53,362 nt of DNA from an uncultured Cyclobacteriaceae bacterium (GTDB lineage: Bacteria > Bacteroidota > Bacteroidia > Cytophagales > Cyclobacteriaceae). The position numbers and the translations under genes were made by a program. Shown here piece by piece: positions 8,398 to 16,866 of the stretch (the first letter of the stretch is position 1; every line of letters starts with the position of its first letter). Location of the stretch: the NCBI GenBank assembly GCA_937958005.1, contig CALGOB010000077.1, positions 1 through 53,362 of the forward strand, given 5' to 3'. Under the pieces are notes generated by a model, which was not told where the DNA came from, did no database searches, and saw nothing but the letters and a program-made list of their open reading frames with translations.

Positions 8398-11300
8398 TCA
8401 GTCTTTTCTTCATCCAAGGTAATTTCACTGTTGCCAAGCTCCATGGCAAGCTTTCCATTAAAATATCTATAGTCTTCTTTTCCACCTCTAGTTCCCACAA
8501 TTTTTCACGTTCCAAAATCAATCCATCCCTCACTAAAAACCCTTCCCTAAGTGCTTCTGGAGAAGATCCTTTTAGTTTTTCCCAGTTTTGCAAAACTCCT
8601 TTCATCATCATCAAGGTTGTTTCTTTTTCTTTTTCAGTCAGGTCGAATTGCATAGGGACAGGGGTAGCGATCTCTACGCCACAGAGCACCTTACTCAATA
8701 CCAATTCGTGCTCCGGCACTTCGTCTTCTCCTGTTGCTAAATAGTGAATCAACTGCACTGCCTTAATCTGATCTTCCACCGATTTGAAATTACGGCCATC
8801 CAGCATCTCTAACATTTCAAAATACCTAGTCAAATAAGGCCAAAAAATGACCACTCCTGCCATTTTTACTTTGGTCCTTTGATCTAACAAGGCATTCGGC
8901 TTTACTTCAAATATTTTGGGTACTGGAGGTAACATTTGTTGCTTCCTAGCAGTACTTGTTTTTTCAGTTCTTGCTAGAAATTTATGCTGGAACTTCTGAT
9001 CAAAGCCGTGCTTAGCCAATTCTTCTTTACTAAAAAACAATGGTTCCACTTTCATCCTGTCCGAAAAACCAATTAGCATTTGAATAATCAAATCATCCAC
9101 TGAAACCTTGGCCCCTTTCCAAAAAACTATTTGGTCAAAAAGAGTAGCATAAAAGTAGATCAATAACGCATCTTGAGGAAAACCAGGTTGTTTTAAATGA
9201 ATGATAGCCAGCGCTTTTACTTTTAAATCAAACAACCTGGATAAGTCCGATGGAATTAAAACAGTTAATATTTTCCAAAGAAAATGCTCTCTCTCCCTTT
9301 TAATCAGGTTATTTCTAGTGTCCTTATCAGATAATACGGTGATCACCTGAAACTTAAAATTATTATGTTCTACATAAGCTATCTGCTCTATTGCTTCAAT
9401 GAGTTTAGAATAACTAGATAATTGTACAGAAGCATGAAACGGAAGAGCACCGGTTTTCAAGTAATGTATCAAAGCCAATTGAACTGGCCAAGGGTGTACT
9501 GATTGTTTCTCTTCAAACACTTTCTTATCCACTCCCAAATCAATCTCTAAAGGTTGAAAGACAGTACTCAGCAACTCAACAAATGGCTCAAACCTAAGCT
9601 TCCCTTCTTTAACCATTTCCTGAGCCTTAGACCTGAGTGATTTTTGTAATTTCCCCAAATCCATCCGGTAAAAATTTGCTTGATATCCCAATCCTGCCCA
9701 CAGGTAATCATCAACTCTGAAACTTGGGTGCTCAATCAAGTATTTGATGATGAAAAGCTTCCACCCATTTTCATTAGAACCTTCTTTCCAAGCCAGTAAT
9801 AATAGATTAAAACTAAGCATGAACCCGCCAAAATTTGGACTCAATGCCAAGACTAATCGATCAAAATACCGGGTTGACAGCAGCGGAATGAGTTTCGCAT
9901 AAATGCTGAAAGGCTGTGCATTTTTTTCAACCCATTCAACAAATTTATCCGCCCCATGATCTAACAGTTCCAGTGTTACCTGTTGCAAAACCTCCTGAGG
10001 CTTCATTTGATCATATAGCTTTGTTCTAAGCGCCCACCATGGCAACTTTTCTTCCCTAACCAAGTATTCCAACAATGCTAATTTGTACTGCTGTAAGTTG
10101 GGGATCTCCCCTATGCCTTCCACGGTTGGAAGCACAGAAGAGCCTGCTCCTAAATCATTTGATTTGTCTATTAAATCATCATAATTCTCTTTGCTTAAAC
10201 TAAAATAAATCCGTACAGATTGAATCAGTTCATTGGCCAAAACCTCATCATTCATTATACCATATTGATAAAATATCTGTACGTATTTTACTTGGATGAA
10301 ATGCTTTATTGTTTTTTTATCCCCTATTTGATCAAGTTTTTTTTCTAATTGATCAGTGAGTCTATTTAACTGACCAAAAGCACTCGGGTGAAATTTCTGA
10401 AAAAAGACTAGAAATGCCTTTAGGGTCAATAGGGAAAGAAAGGCTTCCAAGTGAGGGGTTACCCGCAAATATTTTTGAAATAATCTATCTATTTTATTTG
10501 GGTGTTTTTCCACCAACTGGGTAAACATAAAACGAAAAGATTCCGAAGTGTTTATGCGGGACCAGTACGGAAATTTACCCTGTAAGATGGTTTCCTTTAT
10601 GAGGTCATAGTGATTATAGTGGGAATGATATGTCTTCTTTATCACTGCTAAAGGATCCTCCTTTATTGCAATAAAAAAAGGAGGGTGCTCATCAAACCCT
10701 GCCTCTCCTGCACTCTCCAAAAAACTTTTTCCCAACCGTTCAATTACTTGATCCAAGGTTAATTTCTGTAGGTTATAAAGCCTAATAGATAACCAAGAAG
10801 AAAACATTTCAACCTTATCAAAAGATTCCAAATCTGCAAGCTGCGTAGAAACATATTCAATCTGAGCTGAATTGATCCCTGTAAGTTTTGTGAATATAGC
10901 GTTTTGCTCACTTGTAGCCCCTACCTGAAACAACTTAGACAAATCCTTTTTTGAAAAGTAATTCGTACGCAATTGAGTGGTTAGTTCGTCAGGCCAATAG
11001 CTTACTACTTTGCGAATTGCTACTGTCATACCGTCCCGTTCTAACGGAAGGTAAGTAAAGCGATCATGCTGGAGATATACAATGAAGGCTTTTACATAAC
11101 GCTTTCCAACTAAAGGCTTTTGATAATCATCAGAAACTGATAACAATGGCCAATTGAAAGCAATGATGTTATCCTCTAAAAATGCCAAATATTGCTGTGG
11201 GTTAATGGTTTTTATTTTCAACAAATAAGCTAATGTGATCAATCTTACCTTTATTTTTTCAGCTTGATTTTCTTTAAATACTTGCTCAAAAACCTCTTTG

Positions 11301-14300
11301 TATTCGTTGGATACATGTCTTTGAATCAATATCCCCTCTAAAATGTTTCTTGTTTTTCTTGATAATTTTCCTATAAAATTCAAGAGGTCTACCTGCTTTG
11401 TCTGATCAAAAATTATATGAGTTTCATGAGAATCAACAAAAGTGATCAAAGCTTTCTCAAAAGCTGATTGATCCTGAAACACACTTTTTAAATCAAATGT
11501 TCCTATGGTTAGGTAGTCCAATAAAAGTCCTGAAAAGTTATTGCCCTGCTCATCCTCTTCTTCCAGTTCTAAGGAAATTTGATGGTCATCTTGATTTCGC
11601 TTTTTAGAAACTTCTATTTGGGATGCCCAAACGTCTTTTGAAATCAATGAAAAATTTGTTTCAACTGACAGTTGCTCGAGAGAGTCCTTTGTAAAAAGGT
11701 TAAAAAATTCAGCCAATTTCAATGGGTCTAGCCCCATCAATGATTGCCACCTAAAACTGCGTTCAGCAGCAATTAATAAAAGAATGTGTTCTATTTTCTT
11801 TATTTTAAAAGCAGATAAATAACCTTTTGATCCATACGCTATATAGCTCAAAAGCTCCTTATGAAAAAGATCAATGAACAATGGCTTAAAATATGGGTCC
11901 TTCTGATTTGACAATATCACTAAACCAACCGCTATTTGAGTTCTATAAACCTGAAGTAGAAATGTTCTTTTCAACGAATCGACCGACTTGGCAAGTGGGA
12001 TCAGCGCTGAAACGACTGACTTAAAATCTAGTTCACTTAAAGTTCCCTCTCTTTTCAATTCTTTTGATAAGGATGAAACTGCTCTAGTGAATTGATCAAA
12101 CATTTTCTTATCCCATTGTTTAGGAACTTCTGGCCATTCTTCTTTTGCCAAATAATTAGTTAAATGGTTTGCAAAGCTCTTTCTTGCCAATAACCTAGAC
12201 ACCTCATCAGCATGTTCTTTTTTAAATATTAGCCAATTATCTACAAGCAATCTAGCTACTTCTTCCTGCTGGTTCCTATGAGAAAACAATAATACTTTTA
12301 GTAATACTTGGTCATCCAGAAAGTTACTTATATCCTTTTTTGGAAGAGCCTCAATCAACCTGAACAGGTTTCTCTGCTCAAAGGAATTGACACCTTCCAA
12401 GCTTTGAAAAAAGGTAATGACCTCTTTTACTTTCCAGCTCTCAAAAACTTTTTGCCACTTAGTTATTAGAATAGATTCATCTAAAAGTAAGTGATTATAT
12501 TGGTGAGCCAGAGAGATCATGTGTTCTTTTACCACTTTTTCATTCCAAGGCTTTACTTTTTTCCCTCCTTTCATCAAGTAGGTCTCTATCATTTCAAACA
12601 AAGAATGATCAGCAAGAGACGTTGAAGGTTGGATATCAAATTGCCTGTAAGCTTCCAATTCCAAAAGAATCAATTCATCAAAAGATTTGTCAATTCCTGT
12701 ACTTAAACCTTGTTGCGTCAATATGAATAACTCAAGGGCTTTTTTATGTATGGATACTTCATTTACTGAAATTCCTTCATTTTCAAATAAAGAGAATGTA
12801 CTGTCCAGCTCTTCATCACCAAACACCAATCTGAGTACTTTTTCTGCTAGATCAGGCGGGTTTTGATAAATTAGTCGAACCCAGACAACTTCAGACCCGA
12901 GGTTTCTGGATAAAAGTAGTACTAAATGTTCCTTTGAGTTTTCTATTAAGGTGGTTAAAATTTGTGAAGGTGTGTGATCTGCTATCAACCAAACCCCTGT
13001 TTGTAAATACTGCCAGTAGGATCGCATCTGATCTGTTTGAGCAGATTTCAGGTTCACTTCCCAACTCAATTTCGCAGCTTTTCCCTGCTTTCTTTTTAAG
13101 AATATTTGACCTTCACTCAGTCCAGACTCTTTCTCGATTTGTTTGATTAAATGCTTTTCAAATACTTTCTCAGAAGTGTGCCCCTTGGAAGATATCACCT
13201 GCAAGTATGCACTTAAAATTTTAGCAAAAATAGGTTCTTTCTTTTGCTGTTTTTTCAGCGTATTTAATTTATCAATCAACACCTGAAATGTCTCCTCATG
13301 ACCAAAAACCAATTCCATTAACTGCATGGATAAATGAGTTTTATGCAGTTTTATAAGTCGATGCCAAACATCACTTTTATCTTTTACAGTGTTCAAAGAT
13401 ATTTTTAACCTCTCTTTCGAATGTTTTAAGAAATGGATCAATAAGTGATCAGGCCAAGAAGTTTGCATCGACCATACGCCTGTTTTTAAGTAGCCGAGGT
13501 ACTCCTCAATAGAATCATTTATTGCTAGATCATTTAACTCGTTAATAGGTTTGCTATTTAAATAATCCTTGAGTTTTTTTTTAAATTGAATGGCATAAAT
13601 ATCAAACGAAATATTTATCTCCTTTAAGAGTATTCTAATTACTTCACTTATAGCTGTTCTTCTTTCTACAGCTATAGCGGACAGGTAATAACTCAAGCCA
13701 TCCAGCTTGGACTTTGACTTCAAACTCATCAATAAATAATCAATCATTTTGATTATTCCATACTGATGAATTTCTATGGAAAAGACAGTAAAAACTATCT
13801 TTTGAAAATACAAGAGTTGCTCAAATGCCTTAGCCAGATCATCTGAGTAGGTTTCGGATCTCCAATGCAAAAAGCTTTCTAACCGATTACGCTCAAGTAA
13901 GCTGAACAATTTCACAACTCCTTCTCTTTTCTTGTAATAGTTACCTACCTCCAAAACTTCTTCTAGCAGATTACTTAACGCTAAATCAGAAAATTTAGTC
14001 AAAAGCTTCCTCCAATACCTCAACTTGCTATTAGAAGGTAATGATTCTCTCAATAGGTAAGACAATAACGCGTAATGATCATCTTCTCGTGAGTATTCTG
14101 TTGATTGTCCTCTTTTGATTAACAGTCGTCTCGCTAAATCATCGAAGTATATGGCTACTGTTTTTGCTGGAAAGGATACCTGCCCTTTTGATATTTTTAG
14201 CTTTTTCTTCAGTATAATGAGGTAATCTCGCAAAGTATGACCAGCTTGCTTACTGACCATAAATTCAAACGTATGGCTTTTTATTTCTCTTTTTAGTAAA

Positions 14301-14902
14301 CGCGAATTAAGATTTTCGTTTTTGTAAATGCCCAAATCTTCAAACATTGTTTCATTCACTTTTTTGATTTTTTTATATACCTCTTGGTATTTAAGTTTCC
14401 AGTACTTTTCCAGCAATGAAAATGGGACTTGATAAAATAGTCTTTTTTTAACATCATGTGATTCTCTAGCCTTAAAAAAAACCTGATCTAACAAGTCTAT
14501 TTCAGTAGTTAACAGTTGTTTAAAAAGGGTAGAGAGGTCTTCTCTTCTATTGCGACTAAAACCAGCTTGTAAATAATGTGCAATTGCATCATATGTTGAT
14601 GAAAGTACCCTCTTTTCAATAAATGCATCAAAATCTGACCTTTTAAATATTTTTTCCAATTCAGCTATTATTAAATAACTGAGCCTAACTGTAAACTCCT
14701 CTTTTAAATTCTCACTTTTGACATCCCCTAAATCAAGTGTGATTCTATCAATATACAAGGTTTGACCAGGATCATTGAATCTATCAAAGCATGTATTAAT
14801 TACTTCAGGGATTAATAGACGAAGTTCCTTTTCTACACCATGATCAATTATTCCGTCAACCTCTACTTTCAAATGGTTAATATGGTGTTTATTGGATGGC
14901 AT
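8381..14902 (-). CDS. Contractile injection system tape-measure protein (Afp14-like), 2173 aa
   Basis: The N-terminus (HHINHLKVEVDG, then LYIDRITLDLGDV at about 49-61) and the C-terminus (AGVVIFWPYLTRYFEML, IHYLATGEDEVPEHELVLSK, then LMESLPWSLATVKLPWMKKR before LIVEWL) match the family annotated as CIS tape-measure protein. Between them are many helical segments and recurrent YLxTGxW/L blocks, for example YLKTGVWSMQ and YLQTGVWLIA. The family sets or templates tube length. At 2173 residues the protein is long, which would fit a long particle. The start ATG at 14902 is 16 bp after the SulP stop. The last codons overlap a relic of the ATPase start, explained by the 386-bp insertion downstream. 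Confidence 0.88.
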   Translation of the reverse strand: MPSNKHHINHLKVEVDGIIDHGVEKELRLLIPEVINTCFDRFNDPGQTLYIDRITLDLGDVKSENLKEEFTVRLSYLIIAELEKIFKRSDFDAFIEKRVLSSTYDAIAHYLQAGFSRNRREDLSTLFKQLLTTEIDLLDQVFFKARESHDVKKRLFYQVPFSLLEKYWKLKYQEVYKKIKKVNETMFEDLGIYKNENLNSRLLKREIKSHTFEFMVSKQAGHTLRDYLIILKKKLKISKGQVSFPAKTVAIYFDDLARRLLIKRGQSTEYSREDDHYALLSYLLRESLPSNSKLRYWRKLLTKFSDLALSNLLEEVLEVGNYYKKREGVVKLFSLLERNRLESFLHWRSETYSDDLAKAFEQLLYFQKIVFTVFSIEIHQYGIIKMIDYLLMSLKSKSKLDGLSYYLSAIAVERRTAISEVIRILLKEINISFDIYAIQFKKKLKDYLNSKPINELNDLAINDSIEEYLGYLKTGVWSMQTSWPDHLLIHFLKHSKERLKISLNTVKDKSDVWHRLIKLHKTHLSMQLMELVFGHEETFQVLIDKLNTLKKQQKKEPIFAKILSAYLQVISSKGHTSEKVFEKHLIKQIEKESGLSEGQIFLKRKQGKAAKLSWEVNLKSAQTDQMRSYWQYLQTGVWLIADHTPSQILTTLIENSKEHLVLLLSRNLGSEVVWVRLIYQNPPDLAEKVLRLVFGDEELDSTFSLFENEGISVNEVSIHKKALELFILTQQGLSTGIDKSFDELILLELEAYRQFDIQPSTSLADHSLFEMIETYLMKGGKKVKPWNEKVVKEHMISLAHQYNHLLLDESILITKWQKVFESWKVKEVITFFQSLEGVNSFEQRNLFRLIEALPKKDISNFLDDQVLLKVLLFSHRNQQEEVARLLVDNWLIFKKEHADEVSRLLARKSFANHLTNYLAKEEWPEVPKQWDKKMFDQFTRAVSSLSKELKREGTLSELDFKSVVSALIPLAKSVDSLKRTFLLQVYRTQIAVGLVILSNQKDPYFKPLFIDLFHKELLSYIAYGSKGYLSAFKIKKIEHILLLIAAERSFRWQSLMGLDPLKLAEFFNLFTKDSLEQLSVETNFSLISKDVWASQIEVSKKRNQDDHQISLELEEEDEQGNNFSGLLLDYLTIGTFDLKSVFQDQSAFEKALITFVDSHETHIIFDQTKQVDLLNFIGKLSRKTRNILEGILIQRHVSNEYKEVFEQVFKENQAEKIKVRLITLAYLLKIKTINPQQYLAFLEDNIIAFNWPLLSVSDDYQKPLVGKRYVKAFIVYLQHDRFTYLPLERDGMTVAIRKVVSYWPDELTTQLRTNYFSKKDLSKLFQVGATSEQNAIFTKLTGINSAQIEYVSTQLADLESFDKVEMFSSWLSIRLYNLQKLTLDQVIERLGKSFLESAGEAGFDEHPPFFIAIKEDPLAVIKKTYHSHYNHYDLIKETILQGKFPYWSRINTSESFRFMFTQLVEKHPNKIDRLFQKYLRVTPHLEAFLSLLTLKAFLVFFQKFHPSAFGQLNRLTDQLEKKLDQIGDKKTIKHFIQVKYVQIFYQYGIMNDEVLANELIQSVRIYFSLSKENYDDLIDKSNDLGAGSSVLPTVEGIGEIPNLQQYKLALLEYLVREEKLPWWALRTKLYDQMKPQEVLQQVTLELLDHGADKFVEWVEKNAQPFSIYAKLIPLLSTRYFDRLVLALSPNFGGFMLSFNLLLLAWKEGSNENGWKLFIIKYLIEHPSFRVDDYLWAGLGYQANFYRMDLGKLQKSLRSKAQEMVKEGKLRFEPFVELLSTVFQPLEIDLGVDKKVFEEKQSVHPWPVQLALIHYLKTGALPFHASVQLSSYSKLIEAIEQIAYVEHNNFKFQVITVLSDKDTRNNLIKREREHFLWKILTVLIPSDLSRLFDLKVKALAIIHLKQPGFPQDALLIYFYATLFDQIVFWKGAKVSVDDLIIQMLIGFSDRMKVEPLFFSKEELAKHGFDQKFQHKFLARTEKTSTARKQQMLPPVPKIFEVKPNALLDQRTKVKMAGVVIFWPYLTRYFEMLEMLDGRNFKSVEDQIKAVQLIHYLATGEDEVPEHELVLSKVLCGVEIATPVPMQFDLTEKEKETTLMMMKGVLQNWEKLKGSSPEALREGFLVRDGLILEREKLWELEVEKKTIDILMESLPWSLATVKLPWMKKRLIVEWL

Positions 14903-14918
14903 TGAGAATGATTAGACC

Positions 14919-16856
14919 TTATCTAAAAAGATAAACAGATCCTGCTATCGTTTTCTGTTCATCATCATTTAATTTCAACTCATAGAGATATTCCCCTGTA
15001 GGCAATAACTCTCCGGCCAATTGGCCATTCCATGGGTTTTTATAACCTATGGATTCAAAAATGACTTCTTTTTTTCCATTATAAATAGCGACTTCAGCTG
15101 TAGGGTACTGATCTATATTTCTAATACACCAGTCATCATTCACTCCATCTCCATTTGGTGTGAATGCGGGAGGAATGTAAAGCATACTTTCATCAGAGAA
15201 TTTGTTATCTATATGACCTGGTTCATGAAGCCACATAATGCATTCTTCTACAGACTCAAAAATATGTTGTTTGTCAACCATTTTTGGGATGATATCAACT
15301 CCCTTGAGCAATTTTAAATTGGCTTCGCTTACCCTTGAAAAGCAAATATTTACTTTTTGTTCATTTAAGAATTGGATCACCTCCATAAAAGTCCTCACAC
15401 CTGAATAGTCCATATAGGGAACCATGGCCAGGTCAAAAATTACTGCTTTGATTTCATCTGAGGTATTTCGCATAGAGGTTAGAAACCTAGAAGAGAACCC
15501 AAAAAAGACTGGCCCTCTAATGGTCTTTACCAGAATTTTACTTTCCAGGTTTTCAGGTCCTTCAAAACTATCTACCACTTGCTGTACGATGCTGTCAATC
15601 TTCGTTTTTTGGGTATCTGTTTCTACCACATCTGCCATTTTTTTCATGAAATAGAATGCAGCAAATACGAGACCTGTGATCACTGCATATAGAAGATTCC
15701 AAAAAACGGTCAATAAAAGAACCGTTAGCATGACTACATTATCTGCTTTAGGTATTCTTTTCATTTTATTGAAGGTGTCTTTGTCTATCAGCACAACCCC
15801 TACATAAATTAATATGCCACCCAATACAGCATGAGGAATCACTGCAGCAATTCCTCTTCCAAACAGCAGAATAAGCAAAAGAAAACTAGCACTTACCAAA
15901 CCAGATAATCTATACCTACCACCTGATTTGATATTAGCAACCGTAAAAGCAGCAGCGCCTCCTCCTGGAAAGCCACCTGCTAAAGCAGATACAAAATTCC
16001 CTAAACCTTGACCAATCAGTTCCTTGTTACTATTATGTTCGGTCTGTGTCATTTTATCTGCAACAACTGACGCAAGCAAGGTATTAATAGACCCTAAAAT
16101 AGATAATGACAAGGCTGCAAAAACAATCCGTAGTAAGGTACTTGAATCATGAAAAATACGATCATAGGGTAAATCAAAATGCTGAAACTCTACTTTGATT
16201 TCTCCGAGTCTCTTTACATCTAGCCCAAAAATCAATGACGCAACAGTCACTATTATAAGTGCTGCCAAACTGCCCGGAACTCTTTTACTGATTTTAGGAA
16301 AAAAGTAAATAATTACCAATACAGATAGCGCTAAAATAAGTGTTTGCCAATGTAATCTCTTGAGGAAATAACCAATATGTATCAAAATATCAGGAACGCT
16401 TTGATAAGGGGAATCATAAACACCAGTAATGTCTTTGATTTGCAGGACGATAATAATTACACCAATACCACTCATAAAACCACTTACCACACTAAAGGGC
16501 ACATACCTGATATTCATGCCTAATTTGAATACGCCTAATAATAATTGTATGATACCTGTTAATAAGAAAATGGCTATCAAAATAGGCATCGCCTTTTCTA
16601 AACTGCCCCATATAGCAATTTCTTTGGTCACTATAAAAGCTACTACCACAGTCATGGCTCCTATTGGGGAGCTAATCTGTGTATTAGTCCCCCCAAAAAT
16701 AGTAGCCATTAACCCAAGTATGATGGCTGTGAGGATTCCTGCAGTAGGCCCAAGGCCAGTAGTTAACCCATAAGCAAGTGCCGCTGGTAAAGTCATAATG
16801 CCAGCCGTTACCCCTCCTAATATATCCCCACTCAAGTTCTTTTTTGAAATATACAT
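14919..16856 (-). CDS. SulP family anion transporter with STAS and a fused CHU_C-type domain
   Basis: The first 410 residues are a SulP permease: DILGGVTAGIMTLPAALAYG at the start and many hydrophobic helices. A cytoplasmic STAS domain follows at about 430-550 (AVIFDLAMVPYMDYSGVRTF). The last 90 residues form a complete CHU_C/gliding-motility-type domain, with IPPAFTPNGDGVNDDW, then IYNGKKEVIFES, NPWNGQ, LPTGEYLYELKLND and GSVYLFR. CHU_C domains normally end secreted, type IX-exported proteins, so finding one after a STAS domain is odd. I chose ATG 16856; a TTG two codons upstream is less likely. The gene lies 10 bp after the receptor gene and 16 bp before the tape-measure gene, inside the eCIS operon. 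The transported ion is unknown; sulfate or bicarbonate is the family norm. Confidence 0.88.
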   Translation of the reverse strand: MYISKKNLSGDILGGVTAGIMTLPAALAYGLTTGLGPTAGILTAIILGLMATIFGGTNTQISSPIGAMTVVVAFIVTKEIAIWGSLEKAMPILIAIFLLTGIIQLLLGVFKLGMNIRYVPFSVVSGFMSGIGVIIIVLQIKDITGVYDSPYQSVPDILIHIGYFLKRLHWQTLILALSVLVIIYFFPKISKRVPGSLAALIIVTVASLIFGLDVKRLGEIKVEFQHFDLPYDRIFHDSSTLLRIVFAALSLSILGSINTLLASVVADKMTQTEHNSNKELIGQGLGNFVSALAGGFPGGGAAAFTVANIKSGGRYRLSGLVSASFLLLILLFGRGIAAVIPHAVLGGILIYVGVVLIDKDTFNKMKRIPKADNVVMLTVLLLTVFWNLLYAVITGLVFAAFYFMKKMADVVETDTQKTKIDSIVQQVVDSFEGPENLESKILVKTIRGPVFFGFSSRFLTSMRNTSDEIKAVIFDLAMVPYMDYSGVRTFMEVIQFLNEQKVNICFSRVSEANLKLLKGVDIIPKMVDKQHIFESVEECIMWLHEPGHIDNKFSDESMLYIPPAFTPNGDGVNDDWCIRNIDQYPTAEVAIYNGKKEVIFESIGYKNPWNGQLAGELLPTGEYLYELKLNDDEQKTIAGSVYLFR

Positions 16857-16866
16857 GAGCAATTAG

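Noticed and set aside
8337-8744. Plus-strand frame opposite the tape-measure gene
   Set aside because: Antisense shadow of a well supported coding gene.
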